64,000 bases of DNA from Enterococcus timonensis (GTDB lineage: Bacteria; Bacillota; Bacilli; Lactobacillales; Enterococcaceae): contig NZ_FNVY01000002.1 in the NCBI RefSeq assembly GCF_900104595.1, positions 124,001 to 188,000 on the forward strand, in the 5' to 3' direction. The notes beneath the pieces were generated by a model. It worked only from the letters and a program-made list of their open reading frames with translations. It was not told where the DNA came from and did not search any database. This document shows positions 1 through 9,057 of this stretch, piece after piece; position 1 is the stretch's first letter; every line of letters begins with the position of its first letter. The position numbers were made by a program, and so were the translations under genes.

Positions 1-253
1 CAAGCATTTGGTAGAGCGCTACCGTTAATCTAGGATAACCATACATGGGATATTTTAACCAAAGTGATAATAACTGTTTTTTGATTAATTGATGTCGGCA
101 GGCAGTTTTACTGGGTTGCCAATGACGATAACTGTAATAGGTGGAACGGGGAATCTTTAGCATTCTTAAAATATGAGTAATGCGGTGCTTTGCTTGCAAA
201 TTAGCTTGGACAATTTCTAAAACGACTGCTCGTCCTTTAGCTATTAGTTTTTT
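1..253 (-). CDS. IS3-family OrfB integrase, N-terminal part
   Basis: This frame is open from the orfA stop region to the window edge. It contains an HTH_21-like N-terminus (residues reading HRITHILRMLKIPRSTYYSY) and the motif YPMYGYPRLTVAL that precedes the DDE integrase core in IS3 elements. It is in the -1 frame relative to orfA. The heptamer A-AAA-AAC directly before the orfA TAA (246-244) is a canonical slip site, so an OrfAB fusion by programmed -1 frameshifting is expected. The catalytic DDE region lies outside the window. Because orfA carries a separate frameshift, this copy is probably inactive. Confidence 0.65.
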
Positions 254-506
254 GCCAACAGCACCGCTGCTCGTTTTAAAATATCAAGTTCCTCCTTAAG
301 TCGGCGGTTTTCCTTGATTAGGGCTCGTTCATGGTCCGAAAGGACCTGGGTATTATTGGGATCAGCTTGGTTAATCCATTTAGTAACAGTGGAGACACTA
401 ACGTTGTATTCCTTAGCTAAGGAATTAGAAGAGCACCCTTTTTGTGTAATGACACGATAGATGACTTAAATTCAGGTGAATATCGATTGGAAGATTTAAT
501 AGGCAT
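244..506 (-). pseudogene. IS3-family OrfA, frameshifted
   Basis: An ATG at 506 with AAAGGAG upstream opens a protein beginning MPIKSSNRYSPEFKSS, typical of IS3 OrfA (HTH_Tnp_1). After HKKG the frame runs into a stop. Adding one A to the five-A run around 440-445 restores a continuous frame through the HTH (VSVSTVTKWI) and the leucine-zipper-like tail (ENRRLKEELDILKRAA), ending at TAA 246-244 and giving about 87 residues. The lesion is therefore a single-base deletion in a homopolymer; a sequencing or assembly error is the alternative explanation. Confidence 0.7.
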
Positions 507-589
507 AATAAAAGACTCCTTTGAAATAATGGGTCTAGAATTTTTGGTGTTGGTAGTAATCAACACTGGAGATGCTAGACCCTTTTTAG

Positions 590-1945
590 ATAACAAAAAG
601 ACACCTGGTCTCCCCGGTGCTATGCTTTAAGCGACCAAACCCAAACAAAGCGAGGTAATGAACAGGTGTCCAACATTGATAGTACGCTTAAATTGCTCGG
701 AATTACAGATACAAATATCCATGTTTCTGATGTGAGAGATGAATACCGCGGCCGCGGTCAAGGTCGCAAGAGGTATCAGGTCATTCACGCAGAACTAACT
801 TACTTTCTGGAACGTTGTCCCTATTGTGGAATGTCGACATTGCGGCGCAATGGGCACATTCGTACTCATATTCACGTTAATGGCCCAACAGACCGGCCAG
901 TACTCCTAGCGATCGATAAGCAGCGTTGGCGCTGCGGTAATTGTAAATCCACTCTGACTGCCACCACCTCGGTAGTTAAGCCCAAGTATTCAATCTCAAA
1001 TGGCCTAGTTGAGTACGCCTTAAAGCTCGCAATGAAATCGACTACTAGTAAGAGCATTGCCTCAATCACTGGCATTTCGACCACGACCGTTGGACGCATC
1101 CTTGATGATAATATCAATCCGCGACCGCTCAACTATCTCCCAACCAACCTTTGTTTCGATGAGTTTCGCTCAACTCACTCACAAATGGCCTTTATCTGTA
1201 TCGACGCTGATACACACAAACGTGTGACTGTGCTTGGTGATCGGCTCTCAGACACCATCAAAAAATTCTTCGAGGAAAACTACTCTAGAGACGAAAGAGC
1301 GAAGGTGAAGCATATCTGTATGGATATGAACGCTGCGTATCAGAACTTTGTTCACGAGCTCTTCCCTAACGCCGAGATTGTCATCGACCGTTTCCATATC
1401 ATTCAACTGCTAGGTCGAGCGATGGACCAGATGCGCGTTCAAGCGCTACGGCAAATCAAGGATAAACATTCTCAAGTGTACAAGGCGTTAAAACCAAACT
1501 GGAAAATCTACCATAAAGCCGATCCAGACGCCAAAACTAAACATTACCGCTTCGGCATAAACGAAAGCCTGACCGACCAAGAACTCATCGATATTGGCAT
1601 CACGCCTTTCCCAAACTTACACAATGCTTATGAGACCTATATCGACATTCACGATGCTTTACTTAATTCACAAACAGAGCGCCTGAGTAACCTCATCAAG
1701 ACCTACAGGTCGTGCGGTGAGCCAATGGACATCGCCATTGCCACACTAAGGAAAAACCTCAAAGGGGTTTTGAATGCTTCGCAAACCAGGCTTTCAAATG
1801 GCCCGCTAGAAGGCATCAATCGTAAGATCAAAGCGCTAAAGCGTAGCTGTTATGGATTCGCCAATCAAGAGCGGATGTTTGAACGGATCTACCAACTGAT
1901 TGCTTAGCAAAGTCAGTGTCCGACACCCCGGGGAGCAGTATACCC
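590..1945 (+). mobile_element. ISL3-family insertion sequence
   Basis: The element consists of one complete ISL3 transposase gene flanked by imperfect inverted ends sharing CTCCCCGG (610-617) and CCGGGGAG (1928-1935). The outer limits are approximate and no convincing 8-bp target duplication was found, so one end may be damaged. It abuts the hairpin end of the IS3 element. The DNA is visibly richer in G+C and uses more GC-ending codons than the surrounding genes, which suggests recent arrival from another lactic acid bacterium. Confidence 0.7.
666..1907 (+). CDS. ISL3-family transposase
   Basis: This 413-residue protein is the expected length for an ISL3 transposase. Near the N-terminus it has a zinc-finger pair, CPYCG at about residue 51 and CGNC at about residue 96. 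A helix-turn-helix stretch follows ([17 protein letters not shown]), then the DDE-type catalytic region with [16 protein letters not shown] and the C-terminal [16 protein letters not shown] motif typical of the family. GTG at 666 is chosen as start, with GCGAGG about 10 nt upstream. The reading frame is intact, so the enzyme could be functional. It would catalyse cut-and-paste movement of its own element and possibly of related ends nearby. Confidence 0.88.
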   Translation: MSNIDSTLKLLGITDTNIHVSDVRDEYRGRGQGRKRYQVIHAELTYFLERCPYCGMSTLRRNGHIRTHIHVNGPTDRPVLLAIDKQRWRCGNCKSTLTATTSVVKPKYSISNGLVEYALKLAMKSTTSKSIASITGISTTTVGRILDDNINPRPLNYLPTNLCFDEFRSTHSQMAFICIDADTHKRVTVLGDRLSDTIKKFFEENYSRDERAKVKHICMDMNAAYQNFVHELFPNAEIVIDRFHIIQLLGRAMDQMRVQALRQIKDKHSQVYKALKPNWKIYHKADPDAKTKHYRFGINESLTDQELIDIGITPFPNLHNAYETYIDIHDALLNSQTERLSNLIKTYRSCGEPMDIAIATLRKNLKGVLNASQTRLSNGPLEGINRKIKALKRSCYGFANQERMFERIYQLIA

Positions 1946-2240
1946 AAAAACAGTGTTACAAAGCATAATTGTGGCCATCTGGCTTCACAGACGATATTTT
2001 TCGGTTCAATAACAAAAAATCCACTCCGAAGAGTGGACCTTTCAAAAGATAAAAACTATTAATCAACACCATTTGACACAGAGCCGAAATAATTATAGCG
2101 AACAAGTTGTCCGTAATTACATCATAAGAGCCCTTGATTGTGTACAGCATAGCACAACAAGATTTCATCGTCTAGATAGGACGGCGAAGAAAATTTCACA
2201 CTCTTACCTAATATGCCGCTGACTGTAAGACGTCGCACAA
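1946..2240. other. Non-coding stretch with probable remnant of an ISL3-type end
   Basis: No convincing gene is present. A short hairpin, TCCACTC (2020-2026) with GAGTGGA (2031-2037), is followed by sequence resembling the tail of an ISL3-type element (around 2058-2085, reading ATCAACACCATTTGACA). This looks like the decayed end of a second element. The identification rests on recall of similar ends and is weak. Confidence 0.3.
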
Positions 2241-2245
2241 AAATA

Positions 2246-2320
2246 TCCCCGCCAGCTCGGCCCTAAATCGGCCCAAACTTGGCGGGGATTCTGGCGGGGA
2301 ACGTAATAATTCCCCCGCCA
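2246..2320. terminator. Four-armed inverted repeat downstream of guaA
   Basis: Four copies of one 9-10 nt word alternate: TCCCCGCCA at 2246-2254, TGGCGGGGA at 2280-2288, TGGCGGGGA at 2292-2300, and TCCCCCGCCA at 2311-2320. The first can pair with the second or third, and the fourth with the second or third, so either two small hairpins or one larger structure can form. It lies 70-140 nt beyond the guaA stop and probably ends guaA transcription. No long T tract follows, so factor-independent termination is uncertain. Confidence 0.5.
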
Positions 2321-2388
2321 ATCGTATCCTTTGTATCTTCCGAAAATGCCGTTAAATCAACATTCCGGGTTCAATTTACATGTACTTT

Positions 2389-3954
2389 TTATTCCCACTC
2401 TACAGTTGCAGGTGGCTTACTTGTAATATCATAAACGATGCGATTGACGTGGGCGACTTCGTTTACAATGCGGACGGAAATTTTTTGCAAAACGTCCCAA
2501 GGTATGCGAGCAAAGTCGGCGGTCATGCCGTCAATGGAAGTTACAGCGCGGATGCCGACAGTGTAATCATAAGTCCGGCCATCGCCCATTACGCCAACAC
2601 TTCTAATGCCAGGAAGGACGGTGAAGTATTGCCAGATTTCTCGCTCAAGACCGGCATTTTTAATTTCTTCTTGCAAAATAGCATCAGAATCGCGGACGAT
2701 TTTTAATTTTTCTTCAGAAAGTTCGCCTAAAACGCGAATACCTAAACCTGGTCCAGGGAATGGTTGGCGCCAAACGATGCTATCAGGCATGCCAAGTTGA
2801 GTGCCTAAAGCGCGGACTTCATCTTTAAATAAAGTGTTCAAAGGTTCAATTAATTGGAATTTCATATCTTTTGGAAGGCCGCCGACATTATGATGAGATT
2901 TAATTGTTTGGGCCGTTTCCGTGCCACTTTCAATCACGTCAGTATAAAGCGTGCCTTGCGCCAGAAAATCAATCCCCACATCGCCAGCTAATTTAATAGC
3001 TTCATCGTTAAAGACATAGATAAATTCATTGCCAATAATTTTCCGTTTGGTTTCAGGATCAGAAACGCCAGCGAGTTTGTTTAAGAAACGATCTTTGGCA
3101 TCGACTTTAATAATATTCAAGCCAAATTTTCCGCCGAGAGCTTCCATAACTTGTTGGCCTTCATTTTTCCGGAGTAGGCCATGATCGACAAAAATACAAG
3201 TGAGTTGATCACCAATTGCTTTTTGCAGTAAAACACCAACGACAGAAGAGTCCACACCACCGGATAAGCCAAGCAAAACTTTGCTGTCGCCGACTTGCGC
3301 GCGGATTTTTTCAATTTGCATATCGATAAAATTATCCATCGACCAATCGCCTGTGCAACCACAAACATCGAAGGCAAAATGGCGCAAAATATCATTGCCA
3401 TATTCTGTGTGGCGAACTTCGGCGTGAAATTGAATGCCGTAAAAATTGCGATTCACATCTTGAATAGCGGCAATCGGACAGTCGCGACTCGTACCCACAG
3501 CCTCAAAACCGAGAGCAAGTTCAGTCACTAGATCACCGTGACTCATTAAAACAGTTTGCTTTTGCGGTGTATTTTTAAATAAAACTGCTTGATCGCTCAG
3601 GACTTCCAGTTCGGCTTTTCCATACTCGCGGTTATTGGCCGGTTGCACTTTGCCGCCTAGATTGTAAGTCATCAACTGCATCCCGTAACAAATACCTAAA
3701 ATCGGAATACCCAGTTCATAAATTTCTGGATCGACGGGAAAAGAATTTTCATCGTAGACTGAATTAGGTCCGCCAGAAAAAATAATTCCTTTTGGCGCCA
3801 TTGCTTTAATTTCTGCTGCGGTGGTGCGATGGCTTAATAATTCCGAAAAAACGCCAAACTCGCGAATCCGCCGCGTAATCAGTTGGTTATATTGACTGCC
3901 GTAATCAAGAACGATAATTTTTTCTAGATCATTTGTTGCCATAGTTGAGGTCAC
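2389..3954 (-). CDS. guaA: GMP synthase (glutamine-hydrolysing)
   Basis: GuaA converts XMP, ATP and glutamine to GMP, the last step of guanine nucleotide synthesis. The N-terminal class I glutamine amidotransferase domain has the nucleophile Cys89 in GICYGMQ and the His/Glu pair in QFHAEV. The ATP-pyrophosphatase domain begins with the P-loop SGGVDSS, and the protein ends in the dimerisation motif [10 protein letters not shown]. Length is 521 residues from GTG at 3954, which has AGGTG about 9 nt upstream. An ATG four codons later (MATNDLEK) is the alternative start but has no ribosome site. It follows coaA in the same direction, with its own promoter in the 90-nt gap. Confidence 0.95.
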   Translation of the reverse strand: MTSTMATNDLEKIIVLDYGSQYNQLITRRIREFGVFSELLSHRTTAAEIKAMAPKGIIFSGGPNSVYDENSFPVDPEIYELGIPILGICYGMQLMTYNLGGKVQPANNREYGKAELEVLSDQAVLFKNTPQKQTVLMSHGDLVTELALGFEAVGTSRDCPIAAIQDVNRNFYGIQFHAEVRHTEYGNDILRHFAFDVCGCTGDWSMDNFIDMQIEKIRAQVGDSKVLLGLSGGVDSSVVGVLLQKAIGDQLTCIFVDHGLLRKNEGQQVMEALGGKFGLNIIKVDAKDRFLNKLAGVSDPETKRKIIGNEFIYVFNDEAIKLAGDVGIDFLAQGTLYTDVIESGTETAQTIKSHHNVGGLPKDMKFQLIEPLNTLFKDEVRALGTQLGMPDSIVWRQPFPGPGLGIRVLGELSEEKLKIVRDSDAILQEEIKNAGLEREIWQYFTVLPGIRSVGVMGDGRTYDYTVGIRAVTSIDGMTADFARIPWDVLQKISVRIVNEVAHVNRIVYDITSKPPATVEWE

Positions 3955-3999
3955 TAATTTTTCACCTGTCCTTTAATTTTTTTCAAAGCTTTTCACAAA

Positions 4000-4027
4000 A
4001 GTGTACCTGAAATTTCGGTAGAGTCAA
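4000..4027 (-). promoter_or_regulatory. Probable guaA promoter
   Basis: On the minus strand TTGACT (4027-4022) is followed after 16 nt by TACACT (4005-4000), close to the sigma-A consensus and about 45 nt upstream of the guaA start. It lies in the gap after the coaA stop, so guaA need not depend on coaA transcription. Confidence 0.5.
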
Positions 4028-4044
4028 CTTTTTTGAGGATTCTC

Positions 4045-4968
4045 TTAATATTTCCGCAAAAAAATCTCATCAACCATGTGGTGATTGGTTTTATGAATAA
4101 TAAAATCCGCCCGATTGCGCGTCGGTAAAATGTATTCCTGCAGATTTTTCAAATTGACATCTTGCCAGACTTGCTTGGCCACGGCAAAGGCTTCTTCTTC
4201 AGGCCATTTGGTAAATGTATGATAATAATTTTCCGGCTTGTCTTTGGCATAGGCCAACAAAGCTTTAAAACGATCAAGATACCATTTTTCAATGAGAACT
4301 GAGTCGGCATCGACAAAAATCGAAAAATCAAAGAAATCCGAAACATAAATTTGCTGATTAGCCGGCAGCTGCAACGTATTAATCCCTTCAACAATTAAAA
4401 TATCTGGCTGATTAATATACTCAAATTCGCCCGGCACAATATCATAAACTTCATGAGAATAAAGGGGCGCTTTAATATCCTCTTGGCCAGATTTGACGGC
4501 GTTTAGAAATTCAACCAAAAGTTCCATATTATAACTTTCCGGAAATCCTTTGCGCTCCATTAAATTCCGGCGCTTAAGTTCCGCATTGGGATATAAAAAA
4601 CCATCCGTTGTAATTAGTTCGACGCTACGTCGTTTAAACGTCCGCTGCAAAATAATTTGCAAAAGGCGGGCGGTGGTGGATTTTCCTACAGCGACAGAGC
4701 CGGCGATGCCTACAATAAATGGCGGAACCGTTTGATATTGATGTAAAAAAAGTCCTTTGCTTAGTTGCAATGACTCGAATTCTTTCATATATAAATGAAT
4801 CAAATGGGTCAGTGGGACGTAAATATCTTGTACATCTTGTAGCGAAATGCGGTCGTTAAATCCTTTGATTTTTTGCAGCTCTTCTTCGGTAATCAACGGA
4901 ACGCCATCTTTATAAAAATGGCGCCAATCCCGGCGCTTGATCGCATAGTAATTCATAAAATCTTCCAT
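4045..4968 (-). CDS. coaA: Type I pantothenate kinase
   Basis: CoaA phosphorylates pantothenate with ATP, the committing step of coenzyme A synthesis. The P-loop GSVAVGKST lies near residue 95 and the family motif around ELITTDGFLYPN follows. The protein has the usual bacterial type I length of about 307 residues from ATG at 4968. That start is preferred because GGGGGAAAC lies 6-8 nt upstream; an in-frame ATG at 5001 would add eleven poorly conserved residues and lacks a ribosome site. The frame is intact and lies upstream of guaA on the same strand. Confidence 0.93.
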   Translation of the reverse strand: MEDFMNYYAIKRRDWRHFYKDGVPLITEEELQKIKGFNDRISLQDVQDIYVPLTHLIHLYMKEFESLQLSKGLFLHQYQTVPPFIVGIAGSVAVGKSTTARLLQIILQRTFKRRSVELITTDGFLYPNAELKRRNLMERKGFPESYNMELLVEFLNAVKSGQEDIKAPLYSHEVYDIVPGEFEYINQPDILIVEGINTLQLPANQQIYVSDFFDFSIFVDADSVLIEKWYLDRFKALLAYAKDKPENYYHTFTKWPEEEAFAVAKQVWQDVNLKNLQEYILPTRNRADFIIHKTNHHMVDEIFLRKY

Positions 4969-5051
4969 TAAATAGTTTCCCCCAGTGGTGCTAAACATCA
5001 ATTATCTATTTTTCATCGATTTAAAGCGATGAAAACACGACCTTGATAGGC

Positions 5052-5161
5052 GGTGTCTCAGGCGCAGTGCCTAGGAAAAAAGAAACAGTACTTCCTGACT
5101 GCTTTGCAGTCATCCACCATTGTCCTATTTTCTTACAGTGCTCAGCACCCAAAACACATCC
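5052..5161. repeat. 110-nt palindromic repeat, copy A (singleton)
   Basis: An imperfect palindrome runs from GGTGTCTCA to ACACATCC. It contains the shared core TAGGAAAAAAGAAA on the left and TCCTATTTTCTTA on the right, with a central hairpin TGACTGC / GCAGTCA. It belongs to the same family as the copies at 20440-20780 and 56992-57219. It lies between the divergently transcribed coaA and the SGNH hydrolase gene. The rest of the 5002-5377 interval is AT-rich with no gene. Confidence 0.7.
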
Positions 5162-5377
5162 TTTTACTTCTTTTGTATTCTAGCATGTTTTAAATAGGGG
5201 GTAAACTGCTAGGGGCTTTAAAAATCGTCAAGGGCTGAAAAAAATGCTACTATTAGATTGAAAAATAGATTGCCAAAAATTAGCTGTAGTAAAAGTTAAA
5301 TTAAAAAAACAAATGCTAAGAAACATTTGTAAAAAAATCCAACAAAAATGCAATTTAATCAGAAAGAAGGTTTTATT

Positions 5378-5959
5378 ATGAAAAAAGTGGTGCTCTTTGG
5401 TGATAGTTTGACCGCCGGCTTTGATGGGCAGACGACAAGTGACGTGTTGACACAAGAAGTCGCACAAGATTTAGAAAATATGGGTTTTCCCATGACGGTG
5501 AAAAATTTTGGTCATCGGGGGGATACAACGTTTGATGCCTTGAAGCGTCTACCGGAAGTTTTGGCCGAAAATCCTGATTACGTGACGGTCTTTTTTGGCA
5601 ATGATTTGCTCCATAATGAGGTCACTAAAGAAGAATATATAAAAAATATTCAATCGCTGACTGAAAAAATCGGTCCGGACAAAGTGATTTTGATTACGCC
5701 GGCTTATGTGGATCCTAAGTTGCATCATGAAGATCGTCGCGGGCAGGATATTCATAGTTACGGCAAGGCTTTGGTTGATTACGCTAAAGAAAATAATTTG
5801 TCGCATCTTGATTTGGCCTACCATATGACCGTTTACCCTAAAGCCGACGAATTTCTTTTGGCAGACGGCTTGCATTTGTCCAAATGGGGCAATGAACTGC
5901 TAGGCAATTTGATTGCTAGAAATATTAAAATTTTAGAGCTTAAGAAGTTGGAAGTGTAA
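5378..5959 (+). CDS. SGNH/GDSL-family hydrolase
   Basis: This 193-residue protein carries the four SGNH blocks: GDSLTAG with the nucleophilic Ser at the N-terminus, the Gly of FGHRGDTT, the Asn of FGNDLL, and the C-terminal DGLHLS supplying the Asp and His. It has no signal peptide, so it acts in the cytoplasm as an esterase or acyl-thioesterase; the substrate is unknown. ATG at 5378 is chosen for AGAAGG 7-8 nt upstream; an earlier in-frame ATG at 5348 lacks one. The next gene begins immediately after its stop, so the two are co-transcribed. Confidence 0.85.
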   Translation: MKKVVLFGDSLTAGFDGQTTSDVLTQEVAQDLENMGFPMTVKNFGHRGDTTFDALKRLPEVLAENPDYVTVFFGNDLLHNEVTKEEYIKNIQSLTEKIGPDKVILITPAYVDPKLHHEDRRGQDIHSYGKALVDYAKENNLSHLDLAYHMTVYPKADEFLLADGLHLSKWGNELLGNLIARNIKILELKKLEV

Positions 5960-6559
5960 ATGGGGGATCATTATTTTACGAAAAATCCCAATGTTGAGCA
6001 CAACGAGACGACTTTCACCTATACTTTAAAAAATCGTCAGCTGCATTTTACTACGGATGCTGGGGTTTTTTCTAAATCGACAATTGATTTTGGCTCGCGT
6101 TTATTAATTGAAACGTTTAGCCCAGACAACTTACTACAAGGGCCGCTCCTAGATGTCGGTTGTGGTTATGGTCCGATTGGCTTAAGTTTGGCGCCGGATT
6201 TTCCGCTAGTGGAAATGATTGATGTCAATGAACGGGCCGTAAATTTGGCGGTGAAAAATGCCAGTGCTAATCAGATTTCAAATGTTGAGATTCATTTATC
6301 AAATATTTATCAAGAGCTCCATGAACAAGAATTTGCGGCGATTGTTTCTAATCCGCCAGTGCGGGCTGGAAAATCGGTAGTCCATGAAATTTTAAGTGGC
6401 GCTTATGATTTGTTAAAAACAGGGGGCACTTTAACCATTGTTTTACAAAAAAAACAAGGGGCACCCTCGGCTGAGAAAAAAATGTTAGAAGTTTTTGGCA
6501 ATGTGCAAGTTTTAAAAAAAGACAAAGGTTATTACATTTTGCAAAGTATCAAGCAATAA
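5960..6559 (+). CDS. RsmC-like class I SAM-dependent methyltransferase
   Basis: This 199-residue enzyme has the SAM-binding motif LLDVGCGYGPIG near residue 72 and the catalytic NPPVRAG motif typical of guanine-N2 methyltransferases of the RsmC/YbxB type. The likely target is 16S rRNA, but this is family inference. The ATG directly follows the TAA of the upstream gene, and the ribosome site is inside that gene's end. The frame is closed by a clear terminator. It is a single-domain version, shorter than the two-domain RsmC of enterobacteria, as usual in Firmicutes. Confidence 0.85.
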   Translation: MGDHYFTKNPNVEHNETTFTYTLKNRQLHFTTDAGVFSKSTIDFGSRLLIETFSPDNLLQGPLLDVGCGYGPIGLSLAPDFPLVEMIDVNERAVNLAVKNASANQISNVEIHLSNIYQELHEQEFAAIVSNPPVRAGKSVVHEILSGAYDLLKTGGTLTIVLQKKQGAPSAEKKMLEVFGNVQVLKKDKGYYILQSIKQ

Positions 6560-6578
6560 AAAAATACCAAAAAAACGG

Positions 6579-6612
6579 CGACGGATATTTTTTCTGTCCG
6601 TCGTTTTTTTTT
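6579..6612 (+). terminator. Rho-independent terminator
   Basis: Stem CGACGGA (6579-6585) pairs with TCCGTCG (6597-6603) and is followed by nine T residues. It ends the SGNH hydrolase-methyltransferase unit. Confidence 0.85.
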
Positions 6613-7004
6613 TGCCAACAACTAGATAAAGTATTTTTTACAAAATTTCAACTAAAACTATTCAATATATAGATTTTTTGTTACACTATTAAAGATAAAT
6701 AAAGACGAATAAAATCGAATTAAATAACAAGCGTTCTGCTGATTTTCATTTGAATTTGTCAGCGATTTTCAAAATAAATCCTGACAAAAAGTTTTTTCCT
6801 CAGCAAATATTTTTGTTTTTTTAATAGAAGGAATTTCTTTTTATATGAGGAGTTTTCTGTCAACGGTTTGTTCGTTAAGTAAATTAAAGTAAATCTTACA
6901 ATAAGTGTTGACACCGCTTACTGATGGTGGTAATTTTATATAGTAAGATAACGTTTCACAAAAAATATTAAGTAGTTAAGTAAATAAAAGGAAGTGTTGA
7001 CCAA
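6613..7004 (+). promoter_or_regulatory. Nucleoside operon upstream region with promoter
   Basis: This 392-nt AT-rich gap holds no gene. TTGACA at 6908-6913 and TAATTT at 6931-6936, spaced 17 nt apart, form the best promoter for pdp. Just downstream at 6946-6959 is a sequence whose reverse complement (GTGAAACGTTATCT) matches 11 of 14 positions of the CcpA cre consensus; its position over the start site would suit catabolite repression. A 17-nt word at 6698-6714 recurs exactly at 8312-8328 beyond pdp. Confidence 0.5.
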
Positions 7005-8306
7005 ATGCGCATGGTGGACTTGATTGAAAAAAAACGTGACGGCGGTGCTCTCACTCAAGAAGAAATAAATTTTTGGATTAATGGTTATACAAACGGTGAG
7101 ATTCCCGATTATCAAGTGTCAGCTCTTTTAATGGCGATTTTTTATCAAGATATGACGGACGAAGAAATTACATTATTAACGCAAGCCATGGCTAATTCCG
7201 GCGAAACAATTGATCTGTCTGAAATTGCTGGGGTGAAAGTGGATAAACATTCAACCGGTGGCGTTGGTGACACGACGACTTTAGTTTTAGCACCGCTTGT
7301 GGCAGCTTGCGGCGTGCCGGTGGCTAAGATGAGTGGCCGCGGTTTAGGACATACCGGGGGCACCTTGGACAAACTTGAAGCCATTCCAGGTTTTCAAGTA
7401 GAAATTTCTAAAGAAGATTTTATTCAACAAGTCAACGATATAAAAGTAGCCGTTATTGGTCAATCAGGAGATTTAGCCCCGGCTGATAAAAAATTATATG
7501 CCTTGCGCGATGTTACGGCGACTGTCGATTCCATTCCTTTAATTGCCTCTTCCATTATGAGTAAAAAAATCGCCGCCGGAGCCGATGCCATCGTGCTAGA
7601 TGTGACCACTGGTGAAGGGGCCTTTATGAAAAATATTGAAGATGCTAAACGTTTGGCATCAACGATGGTCCGCATTGGCAAACTTGCTAATCGGCAAACA
7701 ATGGCGATTATTTCTGATATGAGTGAGCCACTAGGTGAAGCCATCGGTAACTCGCTAGAAATTTACGAAGCCATTCAAGCGCTGAAAGGCAATGGACCCA
7801 AAGATTTAATGGAATTGGTTTATGTATTAGGTAGTCAAATGATTGTTGTTGGCAAAAAAGCTGATAATTTAGATGAAGCCCGCACGATGCTTAAAGAAAA
7901 ATTAGCAAGCGGCGAGGCATTAGAACTCTTTAAACAAATGGTGGCTCGTCAAGGTGGCGACACCAGTTATGTAGATCAACCGGAAAAACTTTTAACGGCG
8001 CAATACAAATTTGAATTTTTGGCAGAAAAATCAGGACACATTCAAAAAATCGTTGCTAACGAAATCGGCATTGCCGCCATGCTTTTGGGCGCCGGTCGCC
8101 AAACGAAAGAAGATGTGATTGATCCGGCAGTCGGATTAATGCTCCACAAAAAAGTGGGCGACTATGTCAAAGTGGGCGATATATTGGTAACAATTTATGC
8201 CAATTCAAAAAATGTGCAGGAAACACGAAAATTACTAGCCGAAAACATTTTAATTGGCGAAGAATTTATTGAACCTGTTCTAATTCATGATATAATTACG
8301 GAGTGA
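7005..8306 (+). CDS. pdp: Pyrimidine-nucleoside phosphorylase
   Basis: Pdp cleaves thymidine, deoxyuridine and uridine with phosphate to the base and (deoxy)ribose 1-phosphate. The 433-residue protein has the family signature: [13 protein letters not shown] in the phosphate-binding loop, then the [16 protein letters not shown] region that contacts phosphate and pyrimidine, and a C-terminal alpha/beta domain. ATG at 7005 is preceded by AGGAAG at about 12 nt; a second ATG two codons later is possible. It opens a nucleoside salvage run with deoC and cdd, whose products act on its sugar product and supply its uridine substrate. Confidence 0.95.
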   Translation: MRMVDLIEKKRDGGALTQEEINFWINGYTNGEIPDYQVSALLMAIFYQDMTDEEITLLTQAMANSGETIDLSEIAGVKVDKHSTGGVGDTTTLVLAPLVAACGVPVAKMSGRGLGHTGGTLDKLEAIPGFQVEISKEDFIQQVNDIKVAVIGQSGDLAPADKKLYALRDVTATVDSIPLIASSIMSKKIAAGADAIVLDVTTGEGAFMKNIEDAKRLASTMVRIGKLANRQTMAIISDMSEPLGEAIGNSLEIYEAIQALKGNGPKDLMELVYVLGSQMIVVGKKADNLDEARTMLKEKLASGEALELFKQMVARQGGDTSYVDQPEKLLTAQYKFEFLAEKSGHIQKIVANEIGIAAMLLGAGRQTKEDVIDPAVGLMLHKKVGDYVKVGDILVTIYANSKNVQETRKLLAENILIGEEFIEPVLIHDIITE

Positions 8307-8392
8307 AGCGGAATAAAGACGAATAAAAGCAAGGCCGCACCAAAATTTAAATAATGCAGCACCAAATCCGAAAATCAGAAAGGAATTTTACT

Positions 8393-9046
8393 ATGAAATT
8401 AAATAAAATGATTGATCACACTATTTTAAAAGCTGATGCTACTGAGTTAGAAGTGTTACAAGTAATTGAAGAAGCGAAACAATATGATTTCTTCTCTGTT
8501 TGTATCAATCCAACTTGGGTGAAATTAGCTAGCGAAAAATTAGCCGGCAGTGACGTAAAAGTTTGTACCGTGATTGGCTTTCCTTTAGGGGCCAACACTA
8601 GCGAAGTGAAAGCTTACGAAACCAAAGACGCCATTCATAACGGCGCCAATGAAGTAGATATGGTTTTAAATATCGGCGCATTAAAAGCCGACCAAGATAA
8701 AGAAGTGCAAAAAGATATTGAAGCTGTTGTAGCCGCCGCTGACGGCAAAGCACTCGTTAAAGTCATTATTGAATCGGCAATGTTAACGGACGAACAAATT
8801 GTCCGAGCATGCAAATCAGCAGTAGCGGCCGGTGCTAATTTTGTAAAAACTTCCACAGGGTTTGCTAAAGAAGGTGGCGCAAGTGTTCATGCCATTTCTC
8901 TTATGCGCCAAACAGTTGGACCTAATATCGGCGTCAAAGCTTCTGGTGGCGTTCATTCTTATGAAGAAGCTTTAGCACTCGTTGAAGCTGGCGCAAGTCG
9001 AATTGGCGCATCTGCTTCGATTGCTATTAGTAGCCAAGAAAAGTAG
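8393..9046 (+). CDS. deoC: Deoxyribose-phosphate aldolase
   Basis: DeoC splits 2-deoxyribose 5-phosphate into acetaldehyde and glyceraldehyde 3-phosphate. The 217-residue TIM-barrel protein shows the Schiff-base lysine in VKTSTGF, a second active-site lysine in the C-terminal VKASGGV, and a conserved Asp in EVDMVLN. ATG at 8393 is chosen because AGAAAGGA lies 8 nt upstream; longer in-frame starts lack a ribosome site. It lies 86 nt after pdp and 11 nt before cdd, so it is part of the same salvage unit. Confidence 0.95.
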   Translation: MKLNKMIDHTILKADATELEVLQVIEEAKQYDFFSVCINPTWVKLASEKLAGSDVKVCTVIGFPLGANTSEVKAYETKDAIHNGANEVDMVLNIGALKADQDKEVQKDIEAVVAAADGKALVKVIIESAMLTDEQIVRACKSAVAAGANFVKTSTGFAKEGGASVHAISLMRQTVGPNIGVKASGGVHSYEEALALVEAGASRIGASASIAISSQEK

Positions 9047-9057
9047 GTCGTTTAAAA

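Larger units (their letters stand above)
1..582 (-). mobile_element. IS3-family insertion sequence, partial (cut by window edge)
   Basis: Read on the minus strand, this stretch encodes an OrfA helix-turn-helix protein followed in the -1 frame by the start of an OrfB integrase, the IS3-family layout. The upstream end carries a nested inverted repeat: GGGTCTAG at 531-538 pairs with CTAGACCC at 575-582, and GTGTTG at 547-552 with CAACAC at 561-566. On the plus strand this hairpin is followed by TTTTT, so it could stop transcription entering the element. The exact terminus and any target duplication cannot be fixed because the other end lies outside the window. Confidence 0.75.

Noticed and set aside
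1956-2168. 70-residue frame on the minus strand
   Set aside because: There is no ribosome site, no recognisable motif, and it overlaps the probable remnant of an IS end.
3437-3460. HAE instead of HPE in the GuaA amidotransferase triad region
   Set aside because: Alanine at this place occurs in many Firmicute GuaA proteins; the His and Glu themselves are present.
2380-3531. Several frames antisense to guaA
   Set aside because: They lie wholly inside a conserved gene on the other strand, lack ribosome sites and have compositions expected of shadow frames.
3955-4044. Purine riboswitch ahead of guaA
   Set aside because: The gap is only 90 nt, holds a promoter close to the start, and lacks the conserved riboswitch loops.
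6946-6959. Firm cre site at pdp
   Set aside because: Three mismatches, including the conserved TG start; kept only as a possibility in the upstream-region entry.
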